Below are positions 36,681 to 44,823 of a DNA stretch of 64,000 bases, one piece after another. The DNA lies in NCBI RefSeq assembly GCF_040436315.1, contig NZ_AP031572.1:1-64000 (forward strand). Reading direction: 5' to 3'. The position numbers and the translations under genes were made by a program. The notes under the pieces were generated by a model that had not been told where the DNA came from, made no database searches, and saw nothing but the letters and a program-made list of their open reading frames with translations. Position 1 is the stretch's first letter, and each line of letters starts with the position of its first letter. Source of the DNA: Synechocystis sp. LKSZ1 (lineage in GTDB: Bacteria; Cyanobacteriota; Cyanobacteriia; Cyanobacteriales; Microcystaceae).

Positions 36681-37238
36681 CTAATCTGCCTGGCTTGACC
36701 CCTGGGTTGTCCACCAATCTAACAGCAGAGCCCGACACTGTAAACAGACCAGAATTGTCAAGAGGTCTTGGAGGCCTGTCGGCGTGAGGGGATAACGACC
36801 GCCTAGGTGATGGAGCGAAATCTCGGTTTCTGGATGAATATCTGCGAGATAACCATAAAGTTTTTGATTGGAAAAGGAACTATTAACCGGCCAACCCTGA
36901 TGATTAATCGGTATCAAGGCCGCAATGTTTTCTGCTTCTAGCCCCAATTCTCGCTGTAGAATCTGCGGGATGACGTTACCAATAGGCGTTTGTTCTGGCC
37001 AACGTCCACCCGGAAAATCCCAGGTGACTTGGTTTAGGCCGGGCCGGAACTGGGGTTTTGGTAAGAGTAGGGCCTGTTGATAGCGGGGCAAGATGATGAT
37101 GGAGTCAGCTTTTTCCACCCGCCAGTAATCCAGAATTTGGCCCTGGTCATCCTGCCAGCGTTCTCCCAAAAGCGTCAACCACGGTGACCGCAATTCCGTG
37201 AAACAATTGAGTCGATGCCAAGGAAATGATGAAGGCAT
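36681..37238 (-). CDS. Nudix-fold protein with degenerate Nudix box
   Basis: 185 residues. The order of strands resembles a Nudix hydrolase of the ADP-sugar type: DYWRVEKADSIIILPRYQ, FRPGLNQVTWDFPGGR. The following box should read GX5EX7REUXEEXGU but has Thr where the first Glu belongs and reads QRELGLEAENI, so the EE pair is missing. Metal-dependent hydrolysis is doubtful. Start taken at the ATG giving MPSSFPWHRLN; longer versions overlap the divergent M16 gene region. Confidence 0.65.
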   Translation of the reverse strand: MPSSFPWHRLNCFTELRSPWLTLLGERWQDDQGQILDYWRVEKADSIIILPRYQQALLLPKPQFRPGLNQVTWDFPGGRWPEQTPIGNVIPQILQRELGLEAENIAALIPINHQGWPVNSSFSNQKLYGYLADIHPETEISLHHLGGRYPLTPTGLQDLLTILVCLQCRALLLDWWTTQGSSQAD

Positions 37239-37337
37239 GGGCCAGTTTTGTACTGGGGACACTGGGAAGCAAGGGAAAACCAAGGGCACGGAAAAACTCT
37301 TCTACAATGGGAAATGCCGCTTCTGCCAGGATTGACT

Positions 37338-38633
37338 ATGACCGCTTCCCTGCTCCCCGCCGCTCTCAATCATCCCACAGTTCACACTTTTCCCAATGGA
37401 TTAACCATCATTGCAGAGCAGATGCCCGTGGAGGCCGTTGCCCTCGACCTATGGTTACGGATAGGGTCAGTATTAGAAGCCGACTGCATTAATGGTATGG
37501 CCCATTTCCTAGAGCACATGGTATTTAAGGGAACTCCCAACTTGGGCAGTGGGGCCTTTGAGCGGGCCATTGAAGAGCGCGGCGCTGTCACCAATGCTGC
37601 CACCAGTCAAGACTACACTCACTATTACATCACCACTGCCCCTCATGATTTTGCTACCTTGGCCCCGCTACAGTTTGAAGTGGTTTTAAATCCCAGCATT
37701 GCGCCGGAAGCCTTTGAACGGGAGCGATTAGTGGTACTTGAAGAGATTCGTCGGAGCCAAGACAATCCCCAGCGCCGTATCTTTCAGCAAGTCCTAAACC
37801 TGGGCTTTCCCCAGTCTCCCTACCAACGTCCGGTCTTGGGCACTCAAGAGATCATTGAGCAACTGACTCCCCTGCAAATGCAAGATTTTCATGCCCATTG
37901 GTATCAACCTGGGGCTATGACCGCGGTGGTAGTGGGCAATCTCCCACCAGAAGACCTGATTCAAACCGTCGCGGCAGGTTTTGCCCGGGCCTATGCGGTG
38001 AAATCGCCAACTCAGGTACTGCCAACGCCCGATATTCCTGCGCTGACATCGTTTACCGACATTGTGACCCAGGAGGTAGTGGATGAGTCTTTACACCAGG
38101 CCCGTCTGATTTTGCTCTGGCGGGTACCTAGCCTGGATCAACTGACGGAAACTGATGCCTTGGATGTATTAGCGGCTATTTTAGGGCGGGGCCGAGTCTC
38201 TCGTCTATTCCGAGAACTGAGGGAAGAAAAAAAACTGGTTAGTGCCATCAGCGCCAGTAACCTTACCCAAGCGGGCCAAGGTCTGTTTTATGTCGTGGCT
38301 CAACTTCCCGAAGAGAATTTGGCGGTAGTCGAAGCGCTAATTTTGGCCCAGATGCAGGCCCTGCAGGATGGTGGGATTACAGGAGCAGAATTGGGACGCG
38401 TGCAAACCCAAGTGGCCAATCGTTTCATTTTCGGCAATGAACGCCCCGGCGACCGTGCCGGTCTCTACGGCTATTACCACAGTCAACTCCAGCAGTTGGC
38501 CCCGGCCCTAATTTATCCCCAGCGGATTCGTGAGTTGACAGCGGAGCAACTCCAGCAAGCGGCCCAGGCCTACTTGAGCCCTGAAGCCTACGGTCGCGTG
38601 ATTGTCCGGCCCCAGGTCAATCTGCCTGTGTAA
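37338..38633 (+). CDS. M16 family zinc peptidase (processing-protease type)
   Basis: 431 residues, one M16 catalytic half plus the inactive C-terminal half. Inverse zinc motif H56-FLE-H60 (HFLEHMVFKGT) and the distal ligand region VVLEEIRRSQDNP are intact. Family members degrade or process peptides, such as transit or signal peptides. The upstream in-frame start at 37248 adds 30 non-family residues. Divergent from the Nudix-like gene by 99 bases. Confidence 0.9.
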   Translation: MTASLLPAALNHPTVHTFPNGLTIIAEQMPVEAVALDLWLRIGSVLEADCINGMAHFLEHMVFKGTPNLGSGAFERAIEERGAVTNAATSQDYTHYYITTAPHDFATLAPLQFEVVLNPSIAPEAFERERLVVLEEIRRSQDNPQRRIFQQVLNLGFPQSPYQRPVLGTQEIIEQLTPLQMQDFHAHWYQPGAMTAVVVGNLPPEDLIQTVAAGFARAYAVKSPTQVLPTPDIPALTSFTDIVTQEVVDESLHQARLILLWRVPSLDQLTETDALDVLAAILGRGRVSRLFRELREEKKLVSAISASNLTQAGQGLFYVVAQLPEENLAVVEALILAQMQALQDGGITGAELGRVQTQVANRFIFGNERPGDRAGLYGYYHSQLQQLAPALIYPQRIRELTAEQLQQAAQAYLSPEAYGRVIVRPQVNLPV

Positions 38634-38707
38634 CCTTAAAATTTTGTTAAAATAAGGGAATATTAGCCTTGTTCACCTCTCATCCAAAATGATACTCCTT
38701 ACCATCT

Positions 38708-39256
38708 ATGAATACTTCGACCTACGCCGCGTTACTCCTAGTAGATGGCTATAACATTATTGGCAGTTGGTCGTCTCTCAAGCAAACCCGTGACCAGCAT
38801 GGACTGGCATTGGCCCGCCAAGAACTGGTTGAAGCGCTGATTAACTATAGTGCTCACCAAGGTTATCAGACCCAGGTGGTTTTTGATGCTCAGATGCAAC
38901 GAGCACCGGCAACCGTAGAAAGCCCCAGTCCTCACCTCTCGGTTCACTACACCGACTGGATGCAAACCGCTGATACCTACATCGAAAAACGCTGTGCTCA
39001 GTTTTCCCGCAAAGGGGAACAATTTCCGGCCCGTCTAATTGTGGCAACGTCCGACCGCGCCCAGCAGTTGACTGTTGTGGGTTACGGGGCCGAATGGATG
39101 TCGGCTCAATTATTGGCCAAGGACGTGGGCAACTGTAAAACCCAAGTCAAACGACGACAAAAACATTCTCGGCAGTCCTCCGCTCGTTTCCTCTTTAACA
39201 CCCTGGATGCCACAGTCCAAGAAAAACTTCGTCGTTGGCGCCATGACCTATACTAA
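38708..39256 (+). CDS. NYN domain ribonuclease (YacP/Rae1-like)
   Basis: 182 residues. LLLVDGYNIIGSW carries the first catalytic Asp; QTQVVFDAQ and IVATSDRAQQ complete the acidic PIN-like site. The C-terminal 40 residues are very basic (KRRQKHSRQ), suitable for RNA contact. Bacillus Rae1/YacP cleaves mRNA on ribosomes; plastid and cyanobacterial homologues are widespread. Confidence 0.88.
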   Translation: MNTSTYAALLLVDGYNIIGSWSSLKQTRDQHGLALARQELVEALINYSAHQGYQTQVVFDAQMQRAPATVESPSPHLSVHYTDWMQTADTYIEKRCAQFSRKGEQFPARLIVATSDRAQQLTVVGYGAEWMSAQLLAKDVGNCKTQVKRRQKHSRQSSARFLFNTLDATVQEKLRRWRHDLY

Positions 39257-39356
39257 TTTTCGGCTAAAGTAGGGGCGCCAGGGGTTGACAAGCCAAAATC
39301 TTCTCGCTATATTTAATAAGGTCTAAGCAAGCGGTTTGCCTAAAACAGACAGTCTT

Positions 39357-39429
39357 GCCCCCATCGTCTAGAGGCCTAGGACACCTCCCTTTCACGGAGG
39401 CGACAGGGATTCGAATTCCCTTGGGGGTA
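39357..39429 (+). tRNA. tRNA-Glu (UUC)
   Basis: 73 bases, full cloverleaf. Acceptor GCCCCCA/TGGGGGT, anticodon stem CCTCC/GGAGG with loop CTTTCAC (anticodon TTC), T arm with GATTCGAAT-type loop. No CCA encoded. Also supplies Glu-tRNA for tetrapyrrole synthesis in cyanobacteria. Confidence 0.97.
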
Positions 39430-39437
39430 TTCAACGC

Positions 39438-39476
39438 AACTTCCGGAAATAATCTTTCTGGAGGTTTTGCTATTTT
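39438..39476 (+). terminator. Intrinsic terminator of tRNA-Glu
   Basis: Twelve-pair stem AACTTCCGGAAA / TTTCTGGAGGTT with two GU pairs, loop TAATC, then TTGCTATTTT. Confidence 0.75.
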
Positions 39477-39544
39477 GGGCTGCTTGACCTCGGAACCGAC
39501 CTGCCCTTTTATCAACTTGCCTGATTCAGTCGAAATCCTTGTCC

Positions 39545-39922
39545 ATGAAAGTCATTAATACCGATAACGCTCCAGCCCCTGTTGGCCCCTATAATCAAGC
39601 GATTGCCGCTAACGGCCTCTTGTTTGTCGCAGGACAAATCCCCCTCAATCCTCATACGGGTCAATTGGTCGGCGGAGATATTACAGCCCAAACGGAACAA
39701 GTAATGGCTAATTTAGGGGCGATTCTCGCCGCCGCTGGGAGTTCCTGGAGCCAAGTCGTGAAGACCACTGTTTTTTTGAGTGATCTGAACAATTTTGGGG
39801 CGATGAATGAAGTCTATGCCCGCTATTTTGAGTCGGCGACTGCACCCGCCAGAGCCTGTGTTGAGGTGGTCCGTCTTCCCAAAGATGTATTGGTGGAAAT
39901 CGACTGCATTGCTGGGCTTTAG
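39545..39922 (+). CDS. ridA: RidA family reactive imine/enamine deaminase
   Basis: 125 residues. Hydrolyses 2-aminoacrylate and similar intermediates of PLP enzymes. Contains [34 protein letters not shown] and the substrate arginine in APARACVEV. The ATG two codons into the open frame is the family start. Confidence 0.95.
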   Translation: MKVINTDNAPAPVGPYNQAIAANGLLFVAGQIPLNPHTGQLVGGDITAQTEQVMANLGAILAAAGSSWSQVVKTTVFLSDLNNFGAMNEVYARYFESATAPARACVEVVRLPKDVLVEIDCIAGL

Positions 39923-39991
39923 TTTGATGGCGGCTTAATTAGGCCCTGCGAACTCATCTAGGATGCCAAAGCGTCTATCTCCAGAGAAGGT

Positions 39992-40417
39992 TTAAGCAAG
40001 CAGGACGGCCATTTCTTTCATGAAGCTCAGGCATTGCTGGGGTGACATAAACTGGGGCTCAAAGGTTGTTGATTCAGAGTACTTAAGAATTAGATTACGA
40101 ATCACTTCGTTATTGAGTTCCCCCAACTTGACCGCACGCATCGACCAGGTGCCGAACAAACGATTTTCAATCGAAATACATTCAATTAGGGCCGGAGTGT
40201 GGTGGCGATGGTCGCTAGCAATACGATGATAGGTTTTGCTGACTTTTTGGCGATTGCCCTCTAGAATCTGTAGAAACATACCGTCTCCGTAGCAGAGTAG
40301 GCCGGTAATCCCATCCACTTGATTATTGGCTTCCGACTTAGCCATGATTTCCTTCAAGTCCTGGTAAGTCAGGTCGTCATTGGCGTAACTGCTATAGATA
40401 AGGCGACAGAGTTGCAT
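39992..40417 (-). CDS. PixD-like BLUF blue-light photoreceptor
   Basis: 141 residues, a single BLUF domain with short C-terminal helices. FAD-site residues are at canonical places: Tyr8 in RLIYSS, Gln50 in MFLQILEG, Trp91 and Met93 in TWSM. Closely follows Synechocystis PixD (Slr1694) and Thermosynechococcus Tll0078, which control phototaxis with PixE. It is slightly shorter than PixD at the C-terminus. No PixE-like response regulator is in the window. Confidence 0.9.
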   Translation of the reverse strand: MQLCRLIYSSYANDDLTYQDLKEIMAKSEANNQVDGITGLLCYGDGMFLQILEGNRQKVSKTYHRIASDHRHHTPALIECISIENRLFGTWSMRAVKLGELNNEVIRNLILKYSESTTFEPQFMSPQQCLSFMKEMAVLLA

Positions 40418-40500
40418 GGTATGTTACAGCGTGGGTGAGGATAGACTAGTCAGGCAGTCGCGCGCGGGAATCTCCCTTGAAAGCCAAGGTTGGAGAAGGA

Positions 40501-40656
40501 CTAGGAAGGATTCTGAGATTTTAAACTTTGCAGTTTCCGCAACAGCATATCGACTTCGGCCTCTAGGTAGAGGTATTGAACTTGCTGAGCGGCTTGGTAG
40601 GGCTGTTTCTTAATATCAGATGATTCGGAACAACGGGATAAAACTTGGGTGCTCAT
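40501..40656 (-). CDS. Conserved 51-residue protein
   Basis: Complete ATG to TAG. Reads MSTQVLSRCSESSDIKKQPY then QAAQQVQYLYLEAEVDMLL and a basic tail. The helical Gln/Leu/Glu segment looks like a short coiled coil. I believe similar short proteins occur across cyanobacteria, but no function is known to me. A good promoter with an operator-like inverted repeat lies upstream. Confidence 0.6.
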   Translation of the reverse strand: MSTQVLSRCSESSDIKKQPYQAAQQVQYLYLEAEVDMLLRKLQSLKSQNPS

Positions 40657-40696
40657 TTACGTTTGGTTTTATTAAAAAATGTTAATTCGAGTGTGA

Positions 40697-40725
40697 ATTA
40701 TACCAGAGATTGACTTGGTCAATGT
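40697..40725 (-). promoter_or_regulatory. Promoter with inverted-repeat operator for the 51-residue gene
   Basis: On the minus strand TATAAT (40702-40697) is a perfect -10. ATTGAC-N3-GTCAAT (40709-40723) is a perfect 6-base inverted repeat in the spacer and touching the -35 region (ACATTG, 17 bases from the -10). Two TGTGAATT copies flank it on the plus strand. Fits a repressor site. Confidence 0.5.
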
Positions 40726-40792
40726 GAATTTATGTCAAGTTTTTGCTAAAGTCTGTAACAATTTTATCACTAAGTCCCTCTGGTATTGAGCA

Positions 40793-41359
40793 ATGCCTCC
40801 CCTTCGTTCTTTTCTTTCGCACCTCCGGACAGCATTCCTTTTGATGGGCCTAGTGATGGGCCTGGTATCAATATCTGTTGATCCGGTTTTGGCCCTCGGT
40901 GGCCCCCAGCCCCCCTTAGACCAGCCGGCCCCGACCTTTTCTCTACCCAGTAGCCAGGAGGAAACGGCAGTGCAGTTAAGGGATTATCGTGGTCAGTGGG
41001 TAGTGCTCTACTTCTATCCTCAGGACTTTACGCCAGGATGTACCCTAGAAGCTCAACGGTTTCAGAAAGACTTGCCCCAATACCAGGCCCTGAATACCCA
41101 AATTTTAGGCGTTAGTGTTGATGATCTCCAGTCTCACGAGGCCTTTTGTGATGCCGAGGGCCTTAAATTTCCACTGCTAGCCGATACCACTGGGGGAGTT
41201 AGCAAGGCCTATGGGTCTTGGTTGAGTGGTAATGCCCTGCGTCATACCTACATCATTGATCCCCAAGGCATTTTACGAGAGCGTTTTTTGGGAGTCCGGC
41301 CAGCCATTCATAGCCAAGAGGTGTTGGCCCGGCTCAAGGAATTGCAGGCCCAGGGTTAG
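40793..41359 (+). CDS. Exported PrxQ/BCP-type peroxiredoxin
   Basis: 188 residues. N-terminal 35 residues form a signal peptide (helix TAFLLMGLVMGLVSI, cleavage near VLALG), so the enzyme is lumenal/periplasmic. Thioredoxin fold with peroxidatic Cys in FTPGCTLEAQRF. The resolving Cys five residues on, present in classic PrxQ, is replaced; another Cys occurs in AFCDAEGL. Reduces peroxides with thiol partner. Similar to the PrxQ-B class of Synechocystis. Confidence 0.87.
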   Translation: MPPLRSFLSHLRTAFLLMGLVMGLVSISVDPVLALGGPQPPLDQPAPTFSLPSSQEETAVQLRDYRGQWVVLYFYPQDFTPGCTLEAQRFQKDLPQYQALNTQILGVSVDDLQSHEAFCDAEGLKFPLLADTTGGVSKAYGSWLSGNALRHTYIIDPQGILRERFLGVRPAIHSQEVLARLKELQAQG

Positions 41360-41392
41360 GGACTTGATTATCCTTGCAGTAAAAAGTAACCA

Positions 41393-41464
41393 AGCTGGTG
41401 ACGGGATTTGAACCTGCGACCGGCTGATTACAAATCAGCTGCTCTACCACTGAGCTACACCAGC
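41393..41464 (-). tRNA. tRNA-Thr (UGU)
   Basis: 72 bases. Acceptor GCTGGTG/CACCAGC, D arm GCTC/GAGC, anticodon stem GCTGA/TCAGC with loop TTTGTAA (anticodon TGT), T arm GCAGG/CCCGT region with TTCAAAT loop. No encoded CCA. Confidence 0.96.
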
Positions 41465-41589
41465 ATTCCCTATCTAGGGTATCAAAAGTTGAGCGATTGG
41501 GAAATGCCCTACAATACTAGCTCGTCCCAAGACTTATCCCCTTCGTGGCCAGAGGACAGGCTGATTACCTCGATACCCCAAAAATTAAC

Positions 41590-42243
41590 GTGAATCGTCA
41601 ACGAGTTAAAATTTGTGGCCTGCGCCACCCAAGCCAGGCCCAGGCCATTACGGCCTTAGGCTTCCAGACGCTGGGTTTTATTTGTGTCCCCACCTCTCCC
41701 CGCTACGTGACCCCGCAACAGATTCGGGACATTATGGCCCTGTTATCCCCAACCATTGCCACCATCGGTGTCTTTGCCAATCAGGCCGCTGAGGAGATTG
41801 AGGCTGTGGTAAAAGAAACGGGCCTAACCGGTATTCAACTCCACGGCAATGAAACGCCAGCTTTTTGTCAACAGCTACGACGCCAGTGTCCTGGCCAGGA
41901 ATTAATCAAGGCCCTGCGGATTCCCCAGGCCTCAGCCTTGGAGCAAGCCTCGGCCTACTACGCCGTTGTGGATAGCCTCCTTCTTGATGCCTACCATCCT
42001 GAGCAATTGGGGGGTACGGGTCATACGTTGCCCTGGGCCGATTTGGGAATTTTTCAGCCGCCCATTCCCTGGTTTCTGGCCGGGGGCCTAACCCCAAATA
42101 ATGTTGCTCTGGCCCTGAGTTACCTCCAACCCGATGGACTCGATCTTTCCAGTGGCGTGGAAGTGGCCCCCGGAGATAAGGACTTAGAGAAGGTTCAGTC
42201 CCTGAAGTTGGCCCTGGCACAAGCAGGATGGACTTTGGCCTAA
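41590..42243 (+). CDS. trpF: Phosphoribosylanthranilate isomerase
   Basis: Third step of tryptophan synthesis. 217 residues from GTG. Catalytic Cys in VKICGLRHP, GVFANQ, LHGNE, LLDAYHP...GGTGHTLPW and FLAGGLTPNNV are all present. A GTG 15 codons upstream (41545) is possible but adds unrelated residues. The stop overlaps the hisS stop by four bases (CTAA). Confidence 0.93.
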   Translation: MNRQRVKICGLRHPSQAQAITALGFQTLGFICVPTSPRYVTPQQIRDIMALLSPTIATIGVFANQAAEEIEAVVKETGLTGIQLHGNETPAFCQQLRRQCPGQELIKALRIPQASALEQASAYYAVVDSLLLDAYHPEQLGGTGHTLPWADLGIFQPPIPWFLAGGLTPNNVALALSYLQPDGLDLSSGVEVAPGDKDLEKVQSLKLALAQAGWTLA

Positions 42244-43517
42244 TTGAGCTCGGCTAGGCGTTGGCGGAGTTGCTCCCCCTGGCTCAATAGCTCCTTAAGG
42301 TTACAAGTTTCCTGTTCCTTGCTGGCGAGCCATTTTAATTGCACGGTATCGGTTTCGGCTTCGGCCTCTCCCAGTACGAGGCAGGCCCTGGCCCGGAGTC
42401 GGTCAGCCCGTTTGAATTGTTTACTAAAGGCGCTACCACTCAAGTCCAGCTCCACCGAAAAGCCTTGGTGACGGAGTTGTTGGGCCAACTGGGAGGCCTT
42501 GGCTTCAGCTTTTTCGCCCTTGGAGATCAGGTAAAAATCAGGACGGGCTGGGTTACTTGGGCCCAGTTGTTGGAGCAAAATGACCAGACGTTCCAGGCCA
42601 ATGGCCCAACCCACTGCGCGAGTTTCTGGCCCCCCGAGGGATTGCACCAGGCCATCATACCGGCCCCCGCCACAGACCGTGGCCTGGGCCCCCAGATCAT
42701 CAGATTGGATTTCAAAGGCCGTGTGGGTGTAATAATCCAGGCCCCGTACCAAGCTGGGGGTGAGTTCGTAGGCAATGTCTAGATCCGTGAGCAACTGCTG
42801 GACTTGATCAAAATGCCGACGGGAGTCTTCACCGAGGTAATCGAGAATGCTCGGGGCCGCTTGGACAATTGCTTGAGTTTTTTTGTCCTTACTATCCAAG
42901 ATGCGTAGGGGATTGCGGTCAAGACGCTCCTGGGAATCAGGATCTAGTTCGGCACGATAGGGGGTGAGATAGGCCACCAGGGCCTCCCGATAGCGCTGAC
43001 GATCCTCTCCATTGCCGACGGAATTCAAGGCCAAATGCAAATGCTGGAGGCCGAGATTTTTCAGAATATCCGTAGCCAGGGCCATAACTTCTACATCGGC
43101 CCGGGGATCTGCACTGCCCAAGACTTCAACCCCAATCTGGTGGAACTGGCGTTGTCGTCCCGCCTGGGGCCGCTCGTAGCGGAACATCGGCCCTTGATAC
43201 CACAGCCGTTGTACTCCCCCCACAGCATAGAGATTATTTTCAATGTAGGCTCGGACAACACCCGCAGTGCCTTCTGGCCGCAACGTCAGCGAACGATCGC
43301 CCCGATCCCTAAAGCTATACATTTCCTTGCCGACGACATCCGTTGCTTCGCCAATGCCACGCTCAAAAAGACTGGTTTGCTCAAAAATAGGAGTACGAAT
43401 TTCCTGATAACAGGCCCGGTTCAGCACCTGCCGGGCTACCTGCTCAATCCGGTGCCAATAGCTAATTTCGGGGGGAAAAATATCACGGGTACCTCGAATG
43501 GCCTGGATCGTGCCCAT
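42240..43517 (-). CDS. hisS: Histidyl-tRNA synthetase
   Basis: Class II synthetase, 425 residues. N-terminal IRGTRDIFPPE, motif 2 region YQGPMFRYERPQAGRQ, HisA motif RGLDYYTHTAFE and motif 3 AVGWAIGLERL; C-terminal anticodon-binding domain from about 325. ATG at 43517 fits family start. Confidence 0.96.
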   Translation of the reverse strand: MGTIQAIRGTRDIFPPEISYWHRIEQVARQVLNRACYQEIRTPIFEQTSLFERGIGEATDVVGKEMYSFRDRGDRSLTLRPEGTAGVVRAYIENNLYAVGGVQRLWYQGPMFRYERPQAGRQRQFHQIGVEVLGSADPRADVEVMALATDILKNLGLQHLHLALNSVGNGEDRQRYREALVAYLTPYRAELDPDSQERLDRNPLRILDSKDKKTQAIVQAAPSILDYLGEDSRRHFDQVQQLLTDLDIAYELTPSLVRGLDYYTHTAFEIQSDDLGAQATVCGGGRYDGLVQSLGGPETRAVGWAIGLERLVILLQQLGPSNPARPDFYLISKGEKAEAKASQLAQQLRHQGFSVELDLSGSAFSKQFKRADRLRARACLVLGEAEAETDTVQLKWLASKEQETCNLKELLSQGEQLRQRLAELN

Positions 43518-43650
43518 CTCTGCTCGCGTCCTAACGGTTCAAATTGCCTTAACCACGATAGCGGATTGGGGACTGCTGTTACTAGCCGGTAATCTTCAGG
43601 ATTACGATAGAAGCGGACAATCTCTCGCTCTGATTAAGGGATACACAACC

Positions 43651-44823
43651 ATGGCCCATTTTGATTGGATTGTACTAGGAGCTGGCATCACAGGGCTTCC
43701 CCTAGCTTACGAACTGCAAAAGGTGGGTCAGCGAGTTCTGCTGTTAGACAAGGTTTTGGCCCCGGTCAATGCCACGGCCTATGGCTACGGGGGCGTTCCC
43801 TATTGGTCGGGGACAACACCACTCCTGCAACAACTCTGCCGTGAAAGCCGGGCCTTGTTAGGTACCCTGGCGCAGGAACTGGACGGGGCCACAGAATATC
43901 GAGAATTAGACCTCCTGCTCTACCTCCAAGCTGGCGATGATCCCCAGGGCCTTGAGCAAAACTTCCGGGCCTGTTTAACGCCACCAACCCTTTTAGACCA
44001 GGCCACCGTTCTGGCCCTGGAACCCCAATTGAATCCCGCTATTATTACTGGGGCCTTGACGGTTCCCCATGGCCATATTCACCCGATTAAAACCCTCCAG
44101 GCCTATCGCCAGGCCTTTTTGCGACTCGGAGGAGAAATAAAACTCGCAACGGTGCAAAGATTTCTCCACCAGGGCGACACCCTGACTGGTGTTGTGACGT
44201 CACGGGCCACCTACGCCGCTCCCAACATTGTCGTCTGTGCTGGGGCCGATAGCCGAGCCTTACTTTCCCGCATTGGGGTTGATCTCCCCCTCTACTTCAG
44301 TCAGGCCCTGGTTCTGCAAACTCCCCCTTTGGCCCAGCGCCTAGCTCCTCTGGTCATGCCGGCCCGCTTTGCTCGTCTGGCCCTAGAGGCCCAGGCCAGT
44401 TCTCTTGACTGGTCAACCCCGACCGATACTGTGCAAGCAGAAGTCCTAGAAGCCGGGGCCATTCAATTTTTAGATGGCCACTATCTATTAGGGCAAATCA
44501 GCCAACTGGTGACCCATCCCGCCTATCAACCTGACCCTATTGCTAGTGAACAACGCCTGCGGGCCGCGATTGCTCAAGTCTTGCCAAACTTAGCCAATGT
44601 GCCAGCCCAACTTCACCATTGCCGTGTCGCCTTTGCCTCTCCCAATCCCTTGGTCGGCCAAGTGAAGACTCGACCCGGCCTATATTTGTTTACGGGTTTT
44701 AGTAGCCCCTTCTGCTACAGTTTGCCCTTAGCCCGTCACTTTGCCCAAGCCGTCACCACCGGGCACGATGCTATTTTTACGACGCTTAATCAGCAATTAC
44801 AGGCCCTGGATGCGAAACAGTAG
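43651..44823 (+). CDS. FAD-dependent oxidoreductase (DAO/glycine-oxidase fold)
   Basis: 390 residues from the ATG giving MAHFDWIVLGAGITGLPLAY, which holds the GxGxxG FAD loop. The remainder follows the D-amino-acid oxidase family (PHGHIHPIKTLQAYRQAFLRLGG, VVCAGADSRALL, and a late GLYLFTGFSSPFCYSLPLA). Substrate not predictable. A GTP-like upstream in-frame start at 43498 would overlap hisS. The 3' end overlaps the convergent phytase-like gene by 27 bases. Confidence 0.82.
   Translation: MAHFDWIVLGAGITGLPLAYELQKVGQRVLLLDKVLAPVNATAYGYGGVPYWSGTTPLLQQLCRESRALLGTLAQELDGATEYRELDLLLYLQAGDDPQGLEQNFRACLTPPTLLDQATVLALEPQLNPAIITGALTVPHGHIHPIKTLQAYRQAFLRLGGEIKLATVQRFLHQGDTLTGVVTSRATYAAPNIVVCAGADSRALLSRIGVDLPLYFSQALVLQTPPLAQRLAPLVMPARFARLALEAQASSLDWSTPTDTVQAEVLEAGAIQFLDGHYLLGQISQLVTHPAYQPDPIASEQRLRAAIAQVLPNLANVPAQLHHCRVAFASPNPLVGQVKTRPGLYLFTGFSSPFCYSLPLARHFAQAVTTGHDAIFTTLNQQLQALDAKQ

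Noticed and set aside
38635-38658. AT-rich partial palindrome after the M16 peptidase gene
   Set aside because: Arms do not pair continuously and no T-tract follows; not convincing as a terminator or operator.
40724-40745. TGTGA half sites as a Crp-family binding site
   Set aside because: The matching TCACA half is not present at the right distance.
43035-43592. Plus-strand frame of 185 residues opposite hisS
   Set aside because: Antisense shadow; hisS motifs are complete on the other strand.
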